Shown: one piece after another, positions 12,795 through 24,152 of the stretch | Numbering within the stretch: position 1 is the first letter of the stretch | Layout: each line of letters starts with the position of its first letter | Assembly: GCA_036346375.1 (NCBI GenBank) | Contig: CM070504.1 | Location: 7,499,890 to 7,563,889, forward strand | Reading direction: 5' to 3' | Origin: Guadua angustifolia | Lineage: Eukaryota > Streptophyta > Magnoliopsida > Poales > Poaceae | DNA: 64,000 bases | Translations under genes and position numbers: made by a program | Notes under the pieces: generated by a model | What the model saw: the letters and a program-made list of their open reading frames with translations, nothing else | Database searches by the model: none | What the model was told of the DNA's origin: nothing

Positions 12795-13400
12795 CTCTAA
12801 CACAAAAAATTCAAATCAGAAAATTTTTAACTTTGAAAATTGTAAACAGGAAGTTTTAACTCAAAATTTTTTCAAATTCAGAAAAATCAACTTGGGAAAT
12901 TTCAAATAATAAAAAATTTAACTAAGAAAAATTTCAACTATGGAAATTTGAAATCGGAACGGAAATTTCAACTCAAAAAATTTTGAATACGGAAATTTTA
13001 AACTTAGAAAATATCAATTTGGGGACTTTCAACTCAAGGAACTTCAACCGGGAAACCAAGTCAAGAATTTTCAACTAGGAAAATTTCAACTTGAGAAATT
13101 TCAAACTAGAAAATTTCAAGCTGAGAAATCAAAACCTTTCAGTTTGAAAACTTTCAATTCAAAAATTTCCAGTTCAAAAACTTTTAGTTCAAAGAAATTC
13201 AGTTCAAAATTTTTGATTTAAAAAACTTTCAGTTCGAAAGTTCCAACTCAAAAAACTTTCGTAATGAAAATTTTTGACTAAAGCAACTTTCGACTCAAGA
13301 AACTTATGGTTCAAAAAATTTTGATTCAAAAACTTTTCAAAAGTGGTTAAAAAATATTTCTTATAAAAAACTTGGATGGAAATTTGAAAATAAAAACTTT
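12795..13400. repeat. Degenerate tandem repeat of AAATTTCAACT-type units
   Basis: About 600 bp consist almost entirely of variants of gaaaatttcaacttgagaaa or caaaaactttcagttcaaa, with a short irregular spacing of roughly 18-28 bp. There is no coding potential. The strand bias (A-rich plus strand with TTCAA blocks) is uniform across the block, pointing to expansion from one short seed. Confidence 0.6.
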
Positions 13401-13756
13401 TTTGAGTTTGAGAAGAAGGGAATGGGGGAAAAGTGAGATGAAAGAGATGCCGCCAAGTGTCACAACGGGAGAGCTTTTGAGTGGGAGAGGAAGTGGGGAC
13501 AAGAAGAAGGTGCTACCACACGTCACAATAAGAGGGCGTCATCTTTGGTGAGAGCGTCATCAAATTAGCAATTATATTTTTTTTAACTGCTTGTTGTAGC
13601 CTCTTCGACAACCGGTTTATAGGAAATCCGGAATACAATCAGATCCAAAGGAAAAAAGAATGGTATCATCTTGATCTACGAATTATATATATGCGCTAAC
13701 AAAAGACATATTCGACCGAATCTAGAATAAGTTCCTGATCCAATAAATGACATGTT

Positions 13757-13758
<2 letters not shown>

Positions 13759-13839
<81 letters not shown>
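13759..13839. repeat. (TA)n microsatellite, ~80 bp
   Basis: An uninterrupted TA dinucleotide run of about 40 units follows catgtttac and ends at taatttg. It is a likely length polymorphism and is prone to cruciform formation. Confidence 0.95.
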
Positions 13840-13843
<4 letters not shown>

Positions 13844-14896
13844 GTTTTATAGTGTAGCTAGCTCCATCTAGAACACATGCTATGTGTATTGGGGTGAGTA
13901 TAGCCGTGAAACAAACTATAGCAGGGGTGATAGTGTCTCAATCAGCACCCGCTCACACCAAACGTGTGCACTCTTTTTTAGGCGATCACCGGCGCCGTCA
14001 AACCCAGATGGGCAGCGTGCATCGACGGCAATTAACGTACGCTAGCCAACCGATCGATCGAGCAACGGCTCAGTCCTCTCATGGACAGTACGTACTGCTG
14101 TATGCGAGTGCTGATCACCAAGGACAATAAAGAGCTATAGCTAGCATACTTCCTCTGAATTATATTGACGTACTCAACGTGACCAGGCCAGGCCAACAAG
14201 ATCATGTGACTCGCCCCCATCTCTCAGACTGGGAATGTGCGACCAGTATGTTCTCCCCGACGCTAGCTTTTGATAGGAGAGATCTACTGTAAATGCCAAG
14301 AGCCAATCACGCCGGGCCTAATAATCCCTAGCTTGATTTGAAAGCGAGATCGATCGAAGAAAGACAACGGAGGTCAAGTCAGGAGCCAGCCACCGGCCGG
14401 TCCTGCACGTACGGCGCACACGCTGTCATGCACCCCCGATCGATCGAAAAAATCGCATGCGATCGAGCTATATAGGATTACGCGAGCTGAGCTATATAGA
14501 AAAAATCGCACACGCCTAGCTCGCCGGCCCGTAGCACGTTCGTACGTACGGTGCGAGCTTATATAGGACGATTACGCGCCAGCCACCGGGCGGAACGTAC
14601 CACCGCGAATCAGGCAGGCATGCACGCAGCACGCGGGGGCGGATGTAGCCGTCCAACGCGGCCAGGAGAGATCGATATATGGCACAGCCTCTGCACGCAC
14701 GTACGTCTGCCCGTCGAGCGGCGTGCGGGCGCGTGTTTTTCCTGCGGCCGTGGCGGGACGTATCAGCGCACGGCCGGCCGCCATTGGATCGGCCAGGTCG
14801 TTCCGATGTAACGAAAGCGGCGGATATATATATACGGCCGGGTTGCTGCATACACCATTACGGTGACGTTGCATGCAGTGCGCGTCCACAGAGATG
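13840..14896. other. Intergenic stretch, no gene seen
   Basis: Part of this stretch (14380-14880) is GC-rich with many CGATCG, GTACGTAC and GCATGC palindromes, giving short open frames in several phases. None has a recognisable motif or plausible splice structure. Confidence 0.5.
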
Positions 14897-14898
14897 TA

Positions 14899-15180
14899 TT
14901 CCTTCCGTTTACTTTTATAAGACTTATTTTTTGAATAATTTTATTCATAAATATAAGGTTTGTATGTAGATTTAATAAGATATTTCCTTCTATACTTCTA
15001 TTTATTTTCTCTCATCCAATGCATTTATTCATTACCACCCACACAAAGTATATCTTTCATCTTCCAAAACAATTAAGTAGGGACATCTAAGTCATTTTCT
15101 CTCGTATCTTTCTCAATTTCAACGCAAACTTAATCCTTGAGTAAAGTTAAAATACGCCTTATAAAAATAAACGGAGGAAC
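14899..15180. mobile_element. Stowaway-like (Tc1/mariner) MITE
   Basis: The left end TTCCTTCCGTTTACTTTTAT and the reverse complement of the right end, GTTCCTCCGTTTATTTTTAT, are near-identical inverted repeats of the CTCCCTCCGTTTC type. TA dinucleotides flank both ends (14897-14898 and 15181-15182). The length of 282 bp and AT-rich interior fit Stowaway MITEs of grasses. No coding capacity is present. Confidence 0.85.
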
Positions 15181-15182
15181 TA

Positions 15183-15650
15183 TTTTTTTTCCCTTTTTTG
15201 GGTAGAAACGGAGATCAAAACTTATCAGCTGCGTTCAGTAGGCCAAAAACGATCCGTATGATTCTATGGGCTCTAGTAACAAATGGCTTAGACGGGACCA
15301 ACAAGTAACAAATAGCTAGCCGTGCTGGCACTGGCACTGGCACAATCTACGTCCATGAACTGTCCAGAGTGACTTCTACGGTCCTACCTGACGCGGACAT
15401 GCTCATGCACACTACTTTTCAGTGAAATATATTAATTAATTAGAAAGTAATTATTAAGTAGCATCAAAAGGTGAATCTTTTTCATAAATAATCTTCACTA
15501 TTTTTACATTACAATGATATACTACTTAACAGCAGGTGCTTGCTTATTGTTAGATATGAAGATTACGATAATGTCAGAAGGAGCCAGAGTATGTCGGCGA
15601 ACCATTGTGGAACCCAGTAGAAGTGGAGAGAGGATAGGAGGCATATAGAA
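15183..15650. other. Intergenic stretch, no gene seen
   Basis: I find no coding region, RNA gene or clear repeat in this segment apart from short AT-rich runs. Confidence 0.5.
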
Positions 15651-16080
15651 GAACTAGCAATAATAGCGCGCTACGCTGCGCCGTTCTGTAAAGTCGATAG
15701 GACCCATCGGCGAATCCATGGGCTGCTATAAACCTTCGATGAAATCTGTGTTTTTTTTTAGAAAACGGAAAATTTGGTCGGATTTTCAATCTTTGTATTT
15801 TTCAAATAAAATGGGTCGGTAGGACCCGCTGGCGAATCCATGGGTTGCTATAAACCTTCGACGAATCCGCGTTTTTTTTAGAAAACCACGGCTAGGACCC
15901 GTCGGCAAATCGATAAGTTGCTATAAACCTTCGACGAATCTGTGTTTTTTTGGTGACGAAAACATTTTTTCCGGTTTTTTTTTTGTGATGAAAACATTTT
16001 TTCGACGAATCTGTGTTTTTTTTGTGACGAAAACATTTTTTCTGAGTTTTTTTGTGACGAAAATATTTTTTTCCGGAAAA
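15650..16080. repeat. Short tandem duplications inside a Helitron-like relic
   Basis: The unit ggacccgtcggcgaatccat...gctataaaccttcgacgaatc followed by a T-rich run occurs three times (near 15698, 15820 and 15895). The trailing block ttcgacgaatctgtgttttt...gtgacgaaaacatttttt is repeated again up to 16070. Confidence 0.65.
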
Positions 16081-16330
16081 AACGGAGAAAGGACCTAGAC
16101 GTAAGAAGCAGGGGCCTGTTTATTTTTTATTTTTGGACCTGTTCGCTATCCTGAAAAATTAGAAAAGAGCTTGTTCCCGATTTGAACTTAACAGGAGGTT
16201 TTTCCGTAAAATACCGCGCCAGGGACCCAAACGCGATGAAAAAAAATTATCTTCCCCTCATAAAAAATCGCGAAGGACCTATTCGTAATTCGTAAGGACC
16301 TATCCGTAATTCGAAGAAATGGAGGGGTTT
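16080..16330 (-). mobile_element. Helitron-like relic, reverse orientation
   Basis: The segment aaaacggagaaaggacctag ... gacctgttcgctatcctgaa ... tttttccgtaaaat...gacccaaacg is homologous, in reverse complement, to 60960-61150 inside the Helitron-like element near the right edge. It is a truncated relative in the opposite orientation with no visible termini. Confidence 0.55.
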
Positions 16331-16534
16331 TTTTGCAAATTGGCTTGGGGGACAGGTGGAGGGCCTGAGCTCTCGCCAATTCCTTCCGGTATAAAGGATG
16401 GAATCATTAGAAAACTATTTGAGTCACATGTACACACCTCATGCGATCTGCGCCCAAAGCTCATGCAGCCAAGCATGAGGGAAGGGGGTGGGAGGTGCAT
16501 GGGCGTAATGAGAAAGTGTCCCATGTAGTTGGAA

Positions 16535-16924
16535 CTAAGGAGGGTCCAAGCTCAATTTGGCCTGTAGAGAGCAAGAGGAAAGCACAATTCGATCAAGACA
16601 AGAAATGAAATAAAGAGATAAAGTCGAATTGGATTTAGAGATTAAATGAGTCTAACTTGGATTGTTACACTAGTCTATTTAAAAAGGCCATAACCCGCAC
16701 ATCCCAACTTGGATTGAGGTGTTCTTTGACTCTTTTGAAAGTTTGAAAAGTTCTCTTTATTTCACTCCATTATGATAAATTTAGAATTTGCTTTATTCTA
16801 TCTTTTATTTGGCCGATAAATATTAGCTTCCTGGTTAGTCGAATTAGATTAAGAATTTGAGTTAGAGTCTAGAGAGTTGGACCCACCTTGGCTGGCTCTA
16901 AGCCAAATTGCACGCCCCCTTAGT
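16535..16924. mobile_element. Possible MITE with ~30-bp imperfect inverted ends
   Basis: The left end ACTAAGGAGGGTCC...CAATTTGGCCTGTAGAG and the reverse complement of the right end, ACTAAGGGGGCGTG-CAATTTGGCTTAGAG, are similar over about 30 bp. No clean target duplication can be assigned, so the superfamily is left open. Confidence 0.4.
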
Positions 16925-17725
16925 CGCTTTTAATATATTTGTGTAATTCTTCTCTATTGTAAGCTCAGATCATGTCATTTCCAATATAGCTAATATTACT
17001 TATTCTTGGATTTATGTTAGGCGCTGACTTTTGGAATTGGGTGATTTTCTTGAAAATACCTACGTTATTTTTGCGATTTCTTTATATGATTGTAGAAATT
17101 GTACATCTACTTTTTGAGTGGTTTAGTAGACGAGCGTGTTCTCGAGCGAACTGCTATAGTGAGATAGTGGTTGACATTATTATATTTGTCAAGATTTACG
17201 GATCCAAAGTCATCCTTGATAGTATGTCGGCATCAGGACACCCGATATCACTACCTGTCGCAAAGTAGCTTTCTTTTCACTTGGTCTGCTTCTGGTGCCA
17301 CATGGTGACAGTCTTTAGAAATTTGTCAGCTGAGAACGTTGTACAGGATCATGAGTCCTGGCCGATAAACTCAGAGAGCATGTAACAGTATAAATAGATA
17401 ACAGTGTTAAACCCCGCAAAAATCTCGTTTTCAAATTCACATCAAGAATCATCATTCACGCAGATAATATAAGCCAAGACGTACCCAAGAATGCAAAAAA
17501 TTGTCAATACCATTAAGAATGAAGGCTCGATTTTACATCACTGCTATATACCACACAATCTGGCCGGATCCGCAATATAATGGACCTATCGATCGCTTTA
17601 CACTAGCACTACATACACACAGAACCATCTCTAGTTACTACAACGGTTGTACGAATCGACGGGTCATGATACGCACAGCTCTACTCTGGACTACTATTTC
17701 GATCCTAGATAACCCAGCTTCTGCG
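16925..17725. other. Hsf gene downstream region and 3' UTR
   Basis: There is no independent gene. The part next to 17726 should include the 3' untranslated region of the minus-strand Hsf gene. A poly(A) site could not be fixed by eye. Confidence 0.45.
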
Positions 17726-20700
17726 CTAACGCGTCGACATATCTAGGGCTCTAGGCCTTCTCCCCTCCAGCTCTGACATCCCAGATTCATCTCTCATTGC
17801 TTCATTTAGCAGCTCCTCCCAGAAGTCGTCAGTCAATTCAGTTTCACTGCTCACCTGATTCCGACTACCCTTATCAAAGTGCTTTCCCTTCCCGAGCCCC
17901 TGAATGTTCAGTGCTAAATTCTCCAACTCGGAGTTTCCAGGTTCATTCAACCCTGCAAATGCCCTTGGCTCAGACAGGAATGTCGACTCGAGTTGGTCGC
18001 TCTGACTGGTCACCCCAGGGCTGAATGGCACAATGTCTATGGACCTCCTCCTTTTCTTTGAGAAAGCGTCCTCGAGCTCCTTCCTTTTATCTTCCTGCTG
18101 AATCAACTGGTGGAAGAAGTCTGCGTTCGGCATTGCTCTTGCCAAGAACCCCATCATCTGGAGCTGCTTCTGCTCAGCATGCTGTAGTCTCTCTTCCATG
18201 GCTCGCATGTCAGTTATTGTGCTTTGCTGCTCCTGCCTTAGTTTTACAACTTCTGTGAGTAAGATGTTCTTATCGCGCTTTAGCCTGTCGATTTCTTCGT
18301 CCAATCCAAACTGACCGACATCAAGGCAGGACCCAAGGGCCTGATGCTGTGATGCAGGGATGTATGACAACGGTCTCCTCTTTATCATCTTTAGAAGCTG
18401 TCTCTGGCCCCTAAGGAAACCCTCATTCGCAAATTCCCATCTATCTGGATAAGTCTTTCTAAAACCCTGAAAATTGCAAGATGAGTAACATGACAACTAT
18501 TGTTAGTTCTAGTTCAGAAGCCACAAATGGTAAAGCTCAACTAGGATGGCAAATTGCACAAAATATGCAAAACTGTACGTTTCACATAGTTTGCGGTGAA
18601 AGTTATATGCAGTGAAAGAACAAGTAGCATTATACTATATCGCTTGATGGTGATCAAGGCAGTCTTCTAGAACAAATATGCAGGTTCTTGTAGCTTCATC
18701 CGTTGTCTTGATCCATCTAGCTACACAGTAAGAAGTTGGAGAAAGAGCGTGTCAGAAATGAAATAGTTTGTCAAGGAGAAGCAGGCTATGCAGTCTCCCA
18801 GCATCGTCCTGTTTCTGAATTATTAGAAACATCAGGGATTAAGGTTTTATGCGCATGCGTCTGGCAAAGGATTGGCCACAAGTTTCATTTTTATTTTTAT
18901 TTGGAAACCAAGGATTGGCCTCAACTTAGCATAGGCAGACAGTGGCAAAGCTGTGGTCTACATTAGCATTCCTTTATATGGTAATCGCAGTTTGTTGAAG
19001 AGGTCTAGGCGTCAGGTTATCCTATTTCCTATTCCTATAGCAGGAGCCCAGGACCAAGAGCAAAGAATTCCAGTTTGTAGCTTATTTGCTACTTAATTAT
19101 ACATATACAACTTTCATGCCAAGTGAGAAAAAAAAACAAAATATCATGCAGAACCACTTACCGCTAATGCAAAGACTCTCTCCCTTCAACAGCTGCAACA
19201 GAAATGGTTCTTTCGCAATTTGCACCGATTACCAAATTGCACTACATTCCATCTTAATGTTGACGTTGGGATATTAATTCCAGAATTAGATGCCTATCTA
19301 TACCCATGGCAATGGAAGGAAATTCTACGGGGCAGGCCAAGTGCACAGCTAGAGGCCCCTCCTATTATTCTGACACGTGGCATTCACAAATCTCAAAGCA
19401 TCCCCTGTCTTTCTTCCCCACGCGGCCACAACCTATGGATCCATCTGAGTCTATAACAGTGGACCAGAGTGTCAAATACCGAAAAAACGAATTTTAAAGG
19501 TGGCAAGTTCTGAAATCTCTCCAACCATAGGCAGCCCCGTTCCTTTCCTTCTTTGTTCTCTGCTTCAACCAGATCGGCTTGGCCATCAATGGACCAGCGA
19601 CAACACAGAGAGCAAGGTGGCAGGAGCAGCCGCTGTGAGGAGCACTCCGGGGAGGAGGGGCACATGGCTCCTGGTGAAGGAGATGGCGACGAGCTGTTTG
19701 ATGCCGGCCGCGAGCTCCACCAAGGCGGCACACGCAGCCTCCTACTCCACCGCGATTTCTGCTCACAACCTTCGAGCCATTTCTTCTGCCCTTCCATCTC
19801 GCTGCGTCGCGCAGCCCCTCAAGCCCCGCCACCATGGGAGACCCCTCCAAGCTCACATGCCGCGGGGAAGGCGTGTGCGCCTTGGACGGCGACGGGGTAG
19901 CAGGGGCCCGGCGGTGGGCGCGGGAGGCGGCGTGGCGGGTGGGGCGACTGGGACGGGGTGACAAGAGCGACCGGGGGCGGCATAGTGGGACCAGGAGGAG
20001 GCGTGGGCGCGGGAGGCAATTTTCAGGCCAGACGCGTGGTGGAGCCCGGCAGCGAGTTGGACAGGGGTACTGTGGGCGTTGGCGGCGACGAGGAATGGGA
20101 GGGCCGGAGGCAGGCCAGAGAGGAGGGGAAGACAACGGCTTGCTATGCTTTGAGATTGGTGGTGCTACGTGGCGAAATCTCAGATGGGACCTTAGACAAT
20201 TGGGGGGTTAGGGTTCTCCCCAGAGAATTTTCTTGCGCCCACAAAAACAATAAGAATATGTGCAAAATTATGCATAACCTGTATATATCTACAGCTCTAA
20301 CACGAGAACCAAAATGTTGCTGTAAGATTCCGTCATTTGTCGGTCATTCCAAAAACTCGAATTGTAAAAACAATTCGACAGCTACATGGAATGTGATCTC
20401 TCGCTCAAGCAATTCAGCTAGTCCTAGAATTGCCACCCTGAAAGTTTGAATTTACACAAGGTGCGATCTTTCAGAGATTTCTTGATCGATCACTCGTGCT
20501 CATCCACAGTCTAGAATGCAAGAAACGAATTGCGACGACGACAGCTCACAAGCATAAATTATGACTCGTGAACAAGCAACACTATCCAATCGAAGGATTT
20601 GGGAGCCCGGAACAAGAGACTCACGTAGGTGTTGAGCTGGCGGACGAAGCTGGAGAAGTTGTTGTGCTTGAATAACCGGGGGAGCAGCACGGCGGCGAAG

Positions 20701-20930
20701 ACGTGTGGGTCCCACACGACGAAGCTGCTCCCGGAGCGCCCCCACGAGACGACGCCGTCGGTGGCCGGGTCGGCCACCAGGTCGAATGTCTTGGTCAGGA
20801 ACGGCGGCGGCGGCGCCACCTCGTGCAGCCCTTCCATCGGCCGCGGCGCCTCCATCTCGTCTCCCTCCCCCTCCGGCGGCGAGCTCGGCGGCCACTCGTC
20901 CTTCACTATCTCCGGCAGCAGCGCGTCCAT
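17726..20930 (-). CDS. Class A heat-stress transcription factor (HsfA2/A6-like), two exons
   Basis: A nuclear transcription factor that binds heat-shock elements. Exon 1 is 20930-20625 (102 codons, start MDALLPEIVK); the donor TAC|GTGAGT and acceptor TTCAG|GGT join it to exon 2, 18466-17726, at NTY-GFRK, the position where plant Hsf genes carry their conserved intron. The predicted protein is about 348 residues. In order it has a winged-helix DNA-binding domain (about 41-133, with FSSFVRQLNTYGFRK and DRWEFANEGFLRGQ), a linker, a coiled-coil HR-A/B oligomerisation region with the long class A spacing (about 156-211), a basic NLS KKRRR (about 238-242) and an AHA activation motif DDFWEELLNEA (about 314-324). 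Reading frame and splice sites are intact. The A2/A6 subclass is inferred, not certain. The 2.16-kb intron is long and carries a GC-rich insertion. Confidence 0.93.
18467..20624 (-). other. Hsf intron within the DNA-binding domain
   Basis: It is bounded by GTGAGT (20624) and TTTTCAG (18467) on the minus strand. It contains the GC-rich inverted-repeat element 19352-20192. Nothing else in it looks functional. Confidence 0.9.
19352..20192. mobile_element. GC-rich element with ~50-bp imperfect terminal inverted repeats, inside the Hsf intron
   Basis: The left end GAGGCCCCTCC...GACACGTGGCATTCAC and AAATCTCAAAGCATCCC matches the reverse complement of the right end, AGGTCCCATCTG...GCCACGTAGCACCACC and AATCTCAAAGCATAGC, over about 50 bp with scattered mismatches. 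TA flanks both ends (19350-19351 and 20193-20194). The ~700-bp core is strikingly GC-rich against an AT-rich intron and is open in several frames (for example 19500-19961 plus and 19494-20135 minus), but I recognise no domain. It could be a GC-rich non-autonomous DNA transposon or one that has captured a gene fragment. Confidence 0.5.
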
Positions 20931-21176
20931 CGTGAGTGGATCACACACGAAACAACCCAAAGTGCGATTTTGACGCCCGGAAACGCACTCAGCCGACAAC
21001 GCAGGCGGGTTCTGCTCTGATCGACGAATCGTTCTTGGAAACGGGAGAATCCAGCGCGTCGAATCACAAGACCGCAAGGAAGAACCAAGAAAGAGCTAGC
21101 ACAGTACAGTAGTGGCTGGCAAGAGCCAACTCATTCTGAGTCCCTGCTCCTCCGCGAGTGAGTGGCCCGCGCGAGT

Positions 21177-21278
21177 GATAAATACCTTGTACGGGGAGGC
21201 GAGACCGGTCAGGATAGGAATGGAAGGTTCTAGACCGCGCGGTGCGTTCCTGAACGGCCCCGCTCGGAAGCTTCTGGA
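21177..21278 (-). promoter_or_regulatory. Hsf promoter: TATA-like box and three heat-shock elements
   Basis: On the minus strand a TATA-like GTATTTATC lies at 21185-21177, about 250 bp upstream of the start codon. Just upstream of it are GAAGGTTCTAGA (21223-21234), TTCCTGAA (21247-21254) and GAAGCTTCTGGA (21267-21278). The first and third are three-unit GAAnnTTCnnGA arrays. The spacing, roughly 40-100 bp above the TATA box, is that of active plant heat-shock promoters and suggests heat induction and Hsf cross- or autoregulation. Confidence 0.75.
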
Positions 21279-21422
21279 GGCCGGAGCCGAGTGGGCGCGC
21301 ACGTGGGAAGCTGGGTGTGGCTGAGGCGACCGCGCGAGTGGACGACGAATCGACAGCCGACATGGGACGCCGACGGCGACAACACTTGCCATTTTTTCTG
21401 ATCTGAATCCCGTCTCCTCATC

Positions 21423-21437
21423 AACGTTTCACGAGGG
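21423..21437. repeat. LINE target-site duplication, left copy
   Basis: AACGTTTCACGAGGG is identical to the right copy at 28129-28143. Confidence 0.9.
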
Positions 21438-22260
21438 GTATCTCGAGCTAACACGAAAAATATGACCGTTTCCTCCGCTTCCCCCGCCGGTGGGCGATCC
21501 GTCCCCGGCGTCCTCCTCCTCCGCCCTAAGTCGGTCACCGGAGTCGCCTCCCCATCCCTCTCCCCTCCTGGCGTGATTTCGCCTCCGCCAGATCTGGGGT
21601 CCTGCTCCCCCCGGTCCCGGGTTTCCCTCAGCTCAGGTGCCTCCTCCAGCAGTTTGGATTGGGGCTCCATTGATGACCTCGATGATTCCGATTCCCTCCC
21701 GTCGGCCTCCCCTAAGCTCCCACCACTGGCTGGTTTGTGCGGGCGTCCCGCCTGGGCTGATGGCTCACGGAGCCTCACGCTCGGCCGGGGCTCGGTTCCT
21801 TCCACCGTGATTAACTCCGGCCTCCATTAAAGTGGCGTCTAATCCCGCTTTAATCCCGGCGACCCTCCCAATCCCATCAAGAGGCTCGCTCGCCACCGCC
21901 TCCTGCCTCTCTTAGGCCTGCGGCTCCGATTTCCTTCTTTGTGCTCCGGTTGCTCGGTCTCGGATCTTGACCACTGGCAACCGGCAAGGCCTAATCATCG
22001 TGGCGCAGGCGATCGATTGCTCCCCCTGACGCTCATTCACTCCGTCTTAATCGCCCTCCAACCGCCCAGCCAGCTGCCTCCGGTCGCCTGCCTTTAAATC
22101 CTGCTCAATCTGCGGTCTTCAGAGGTCGTTGCTTCCGCTGCCTTGCTCCGGACCACCGCGTCTCCTCCTGCCGAGACCCTTCGTTGCTTGGCTGCAGGGT
22201 AGCGCCATCGCAGCGCCATCGCCCCGCCGCTCCTCTGCAGGCCTTCGGCGTGTTCCGGCC

Positions 22261-24152
22261 ATGGCCTCCTCCTCTGCATCGCGCAATCCTTCTGCCACTC
22301 CAGCAAACCGCCCAGCTCTTGCCTCCTGCACCTTTTCGGCGACCCAGTCCATGAATGAGGAAGCTGGGAGGCTCAGTCAGTTGGCGGTCCTCCTCAATGT
22401 CACTGGCGACAGATCCTCGACGAACCCCTCCAACACTTACAAAGCTGCTAAGGCCATTGAAAACAAGGTTGCCATCCCCTGGGTGGACATGTCTGTCACT
22501 CGCCACTGGCCTGAGGACTTCCTGGCGCAGTTCGACTATCCGGCTCAACGCAACGCTGCTGTCCGAGCTAGGAACATTGACTTCGGCGGGTGTAGCTATG
22601 AAATCCTGCCTTGGATCCCGGATGCTGCTGCGGCCACCTCCAAGCTGTTCGTGCGGGCGCGCTTGGGCCTCGAGGGTCTCCCTTTCAACGCTTGGAACTC
22701 AAATACGCCTCGAAGTGCTTTCGGGTCGGTGTTGCCGACCGCATCGACCGCCAGTCACGCCGCCGCGAAGCTACCAACATCTTCTGGGTTTGGGTCTGGG
22801 TTGCAAGTCCGGATGCCATTCCCAAGCGCATCTCCGTCCCTATCTTCCCGGAAAACCGTTGTGGGAGGCCGCCGCCGCGCTCGTCGCAGGCAGCTGCGGA
22901 TGACTCGCCTCCGCGCTCCGATCCGCCTGAAGGTTCCTCCCATGACGTCCTGGTGCATCTTGACGCTGTTGAAGACTTCACCCCGCTCTCTCGCTCCGCC
23001 GGCATTGCATGGCCAGTTTCCCGCTCCTTCGACTGGGCGCTTGGCGTGGTTGATGGGAGCCAGCCGATGCGCCAGCCTCGTCATCTTGATGCCCGCTGCC
23101 GTGTGGGGGTTCCCCAAGTGGGGGGCCGCCCAGATGATGATGAGGACAGCGACCGTCGCGATCGCCATTCGCAGGGGCGCCGCGATCGCCATGATGATCA
23201 TCGCTGGGCTGGCCGTTCCTCCAGCCGCAACCCTGCGCGCCGATCTCCCTCCCGTCGTTAGCAAGGAGATCGCCGCCTCCGCCGCTTCGCCGTCTGCGCT
23301 GCGGGCCCCTCGCGCCTCGCCTCGCAAGGTCGAGGCTTTCGGCTCGGCCCCACTCCAGATCACCAGGCGCTTCGCGGGTTGTCCCCGATCGCCGCCCGTC
23401 CGCTTCAAATGGCGGGCTTGCCGATCACGTCGCTTCATCGACTCCTGCGTTGTCCGCGGCGGCATCAGCTTCTGAACCCGCGCCGATGGACATCTCTTCG
23501 CTGCTGTCCTCACCCAGCCAAGCGGGCGCCTTCGCTCATCGTCAAGCCGGCCTGGACTTGTTTGTGTTTCCCGCTTGCAGCTTTGAAGGGTCTCCCAGGG
23601 CGGACCCTTGGTGCGATCCAATGCTCCTGGAATCTGCCATTCAGGCAGCCTCAAGCTGGCACCGCCCTCATGCAGCAGGACGTCGCTCTCTCCATTGCAT
23701 GCCCGGCTGCGTCTTCTTCCTCTGGCAGGCGGTCGGCACCGAGCTACCGTGCAAAACGTTCGGCGCTTTCTGCAGCGAGCTTTTACGGTAGCCGACGACC
23801 TCGCTCTAACGCCGCCCAAGGCTCCAAAGGCCGACCATCGCTTCAGGCTCGGCCGTCTGCAAGTGGTCCTCGCCGCAGCTTGCGCCTTGCTGAGAAGCCA
23901 TCTGGTGTTCCTGCGGCGCGGATGGCGCAAGAGCTTCTGGCGCGCCGCCTTGGCTTCTGCTCCCCGTCTGCGAAGAAGGTGCCACCTGAAGCCCTGAAGA
24001 AGTTCACTGCCATGTTCGACAAGCCTCTTTCTGCGGACTCCATCGCAGCCCTGAAGTCCATCTGCCGCCTTGATGACTCAAACCTGGAGATTATGCAAGC
24101 CATCCAGCCTCTACATGACGCGCCGTCCGGTTGCCTCCCTATCAATGACTAG
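22261..24152 (+). pseudogene. LINE ORF1-like gag/nucleic-acid-binding protein, broken
   Basis: The frame opens at ATG 22261 (MASSSASRNPSATPANRPAL). A conserved-looking block, VAIPWVDMSVTRHWPEDFLA, follows near 22470, and then the frame shifts near 22700 into one with RIDRQSRRREATNIFWVWVW and a long Arg/Asp/Ser-rich segment (about 22950-23260). A third frame holds PRADPWCDPMLLES near 23600 and the C-terminal MAQELLARRLGFCSPSAKKV block ending at 24152, both reminiscent of grass LINE ORF1 proteins. At least two frameshifts are needed to connect these blocks. The protein family assignment is from pattern memory. Confidence 0.6.

Noticed and set aside
19494..20135. Pro/Arg-rich frames in the Hsf intron as a nested gene
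   Set aside because: Several overlapping frames in both directions with low-complexity content fit GC bias; treated as the core of an inverted-repeat element.
22755..23930. Long (391-codon) minus-strand frame
   Set aside because: Lies antisense to the LINE ORF1 region; long because of high GC content. It has no motif of its own.
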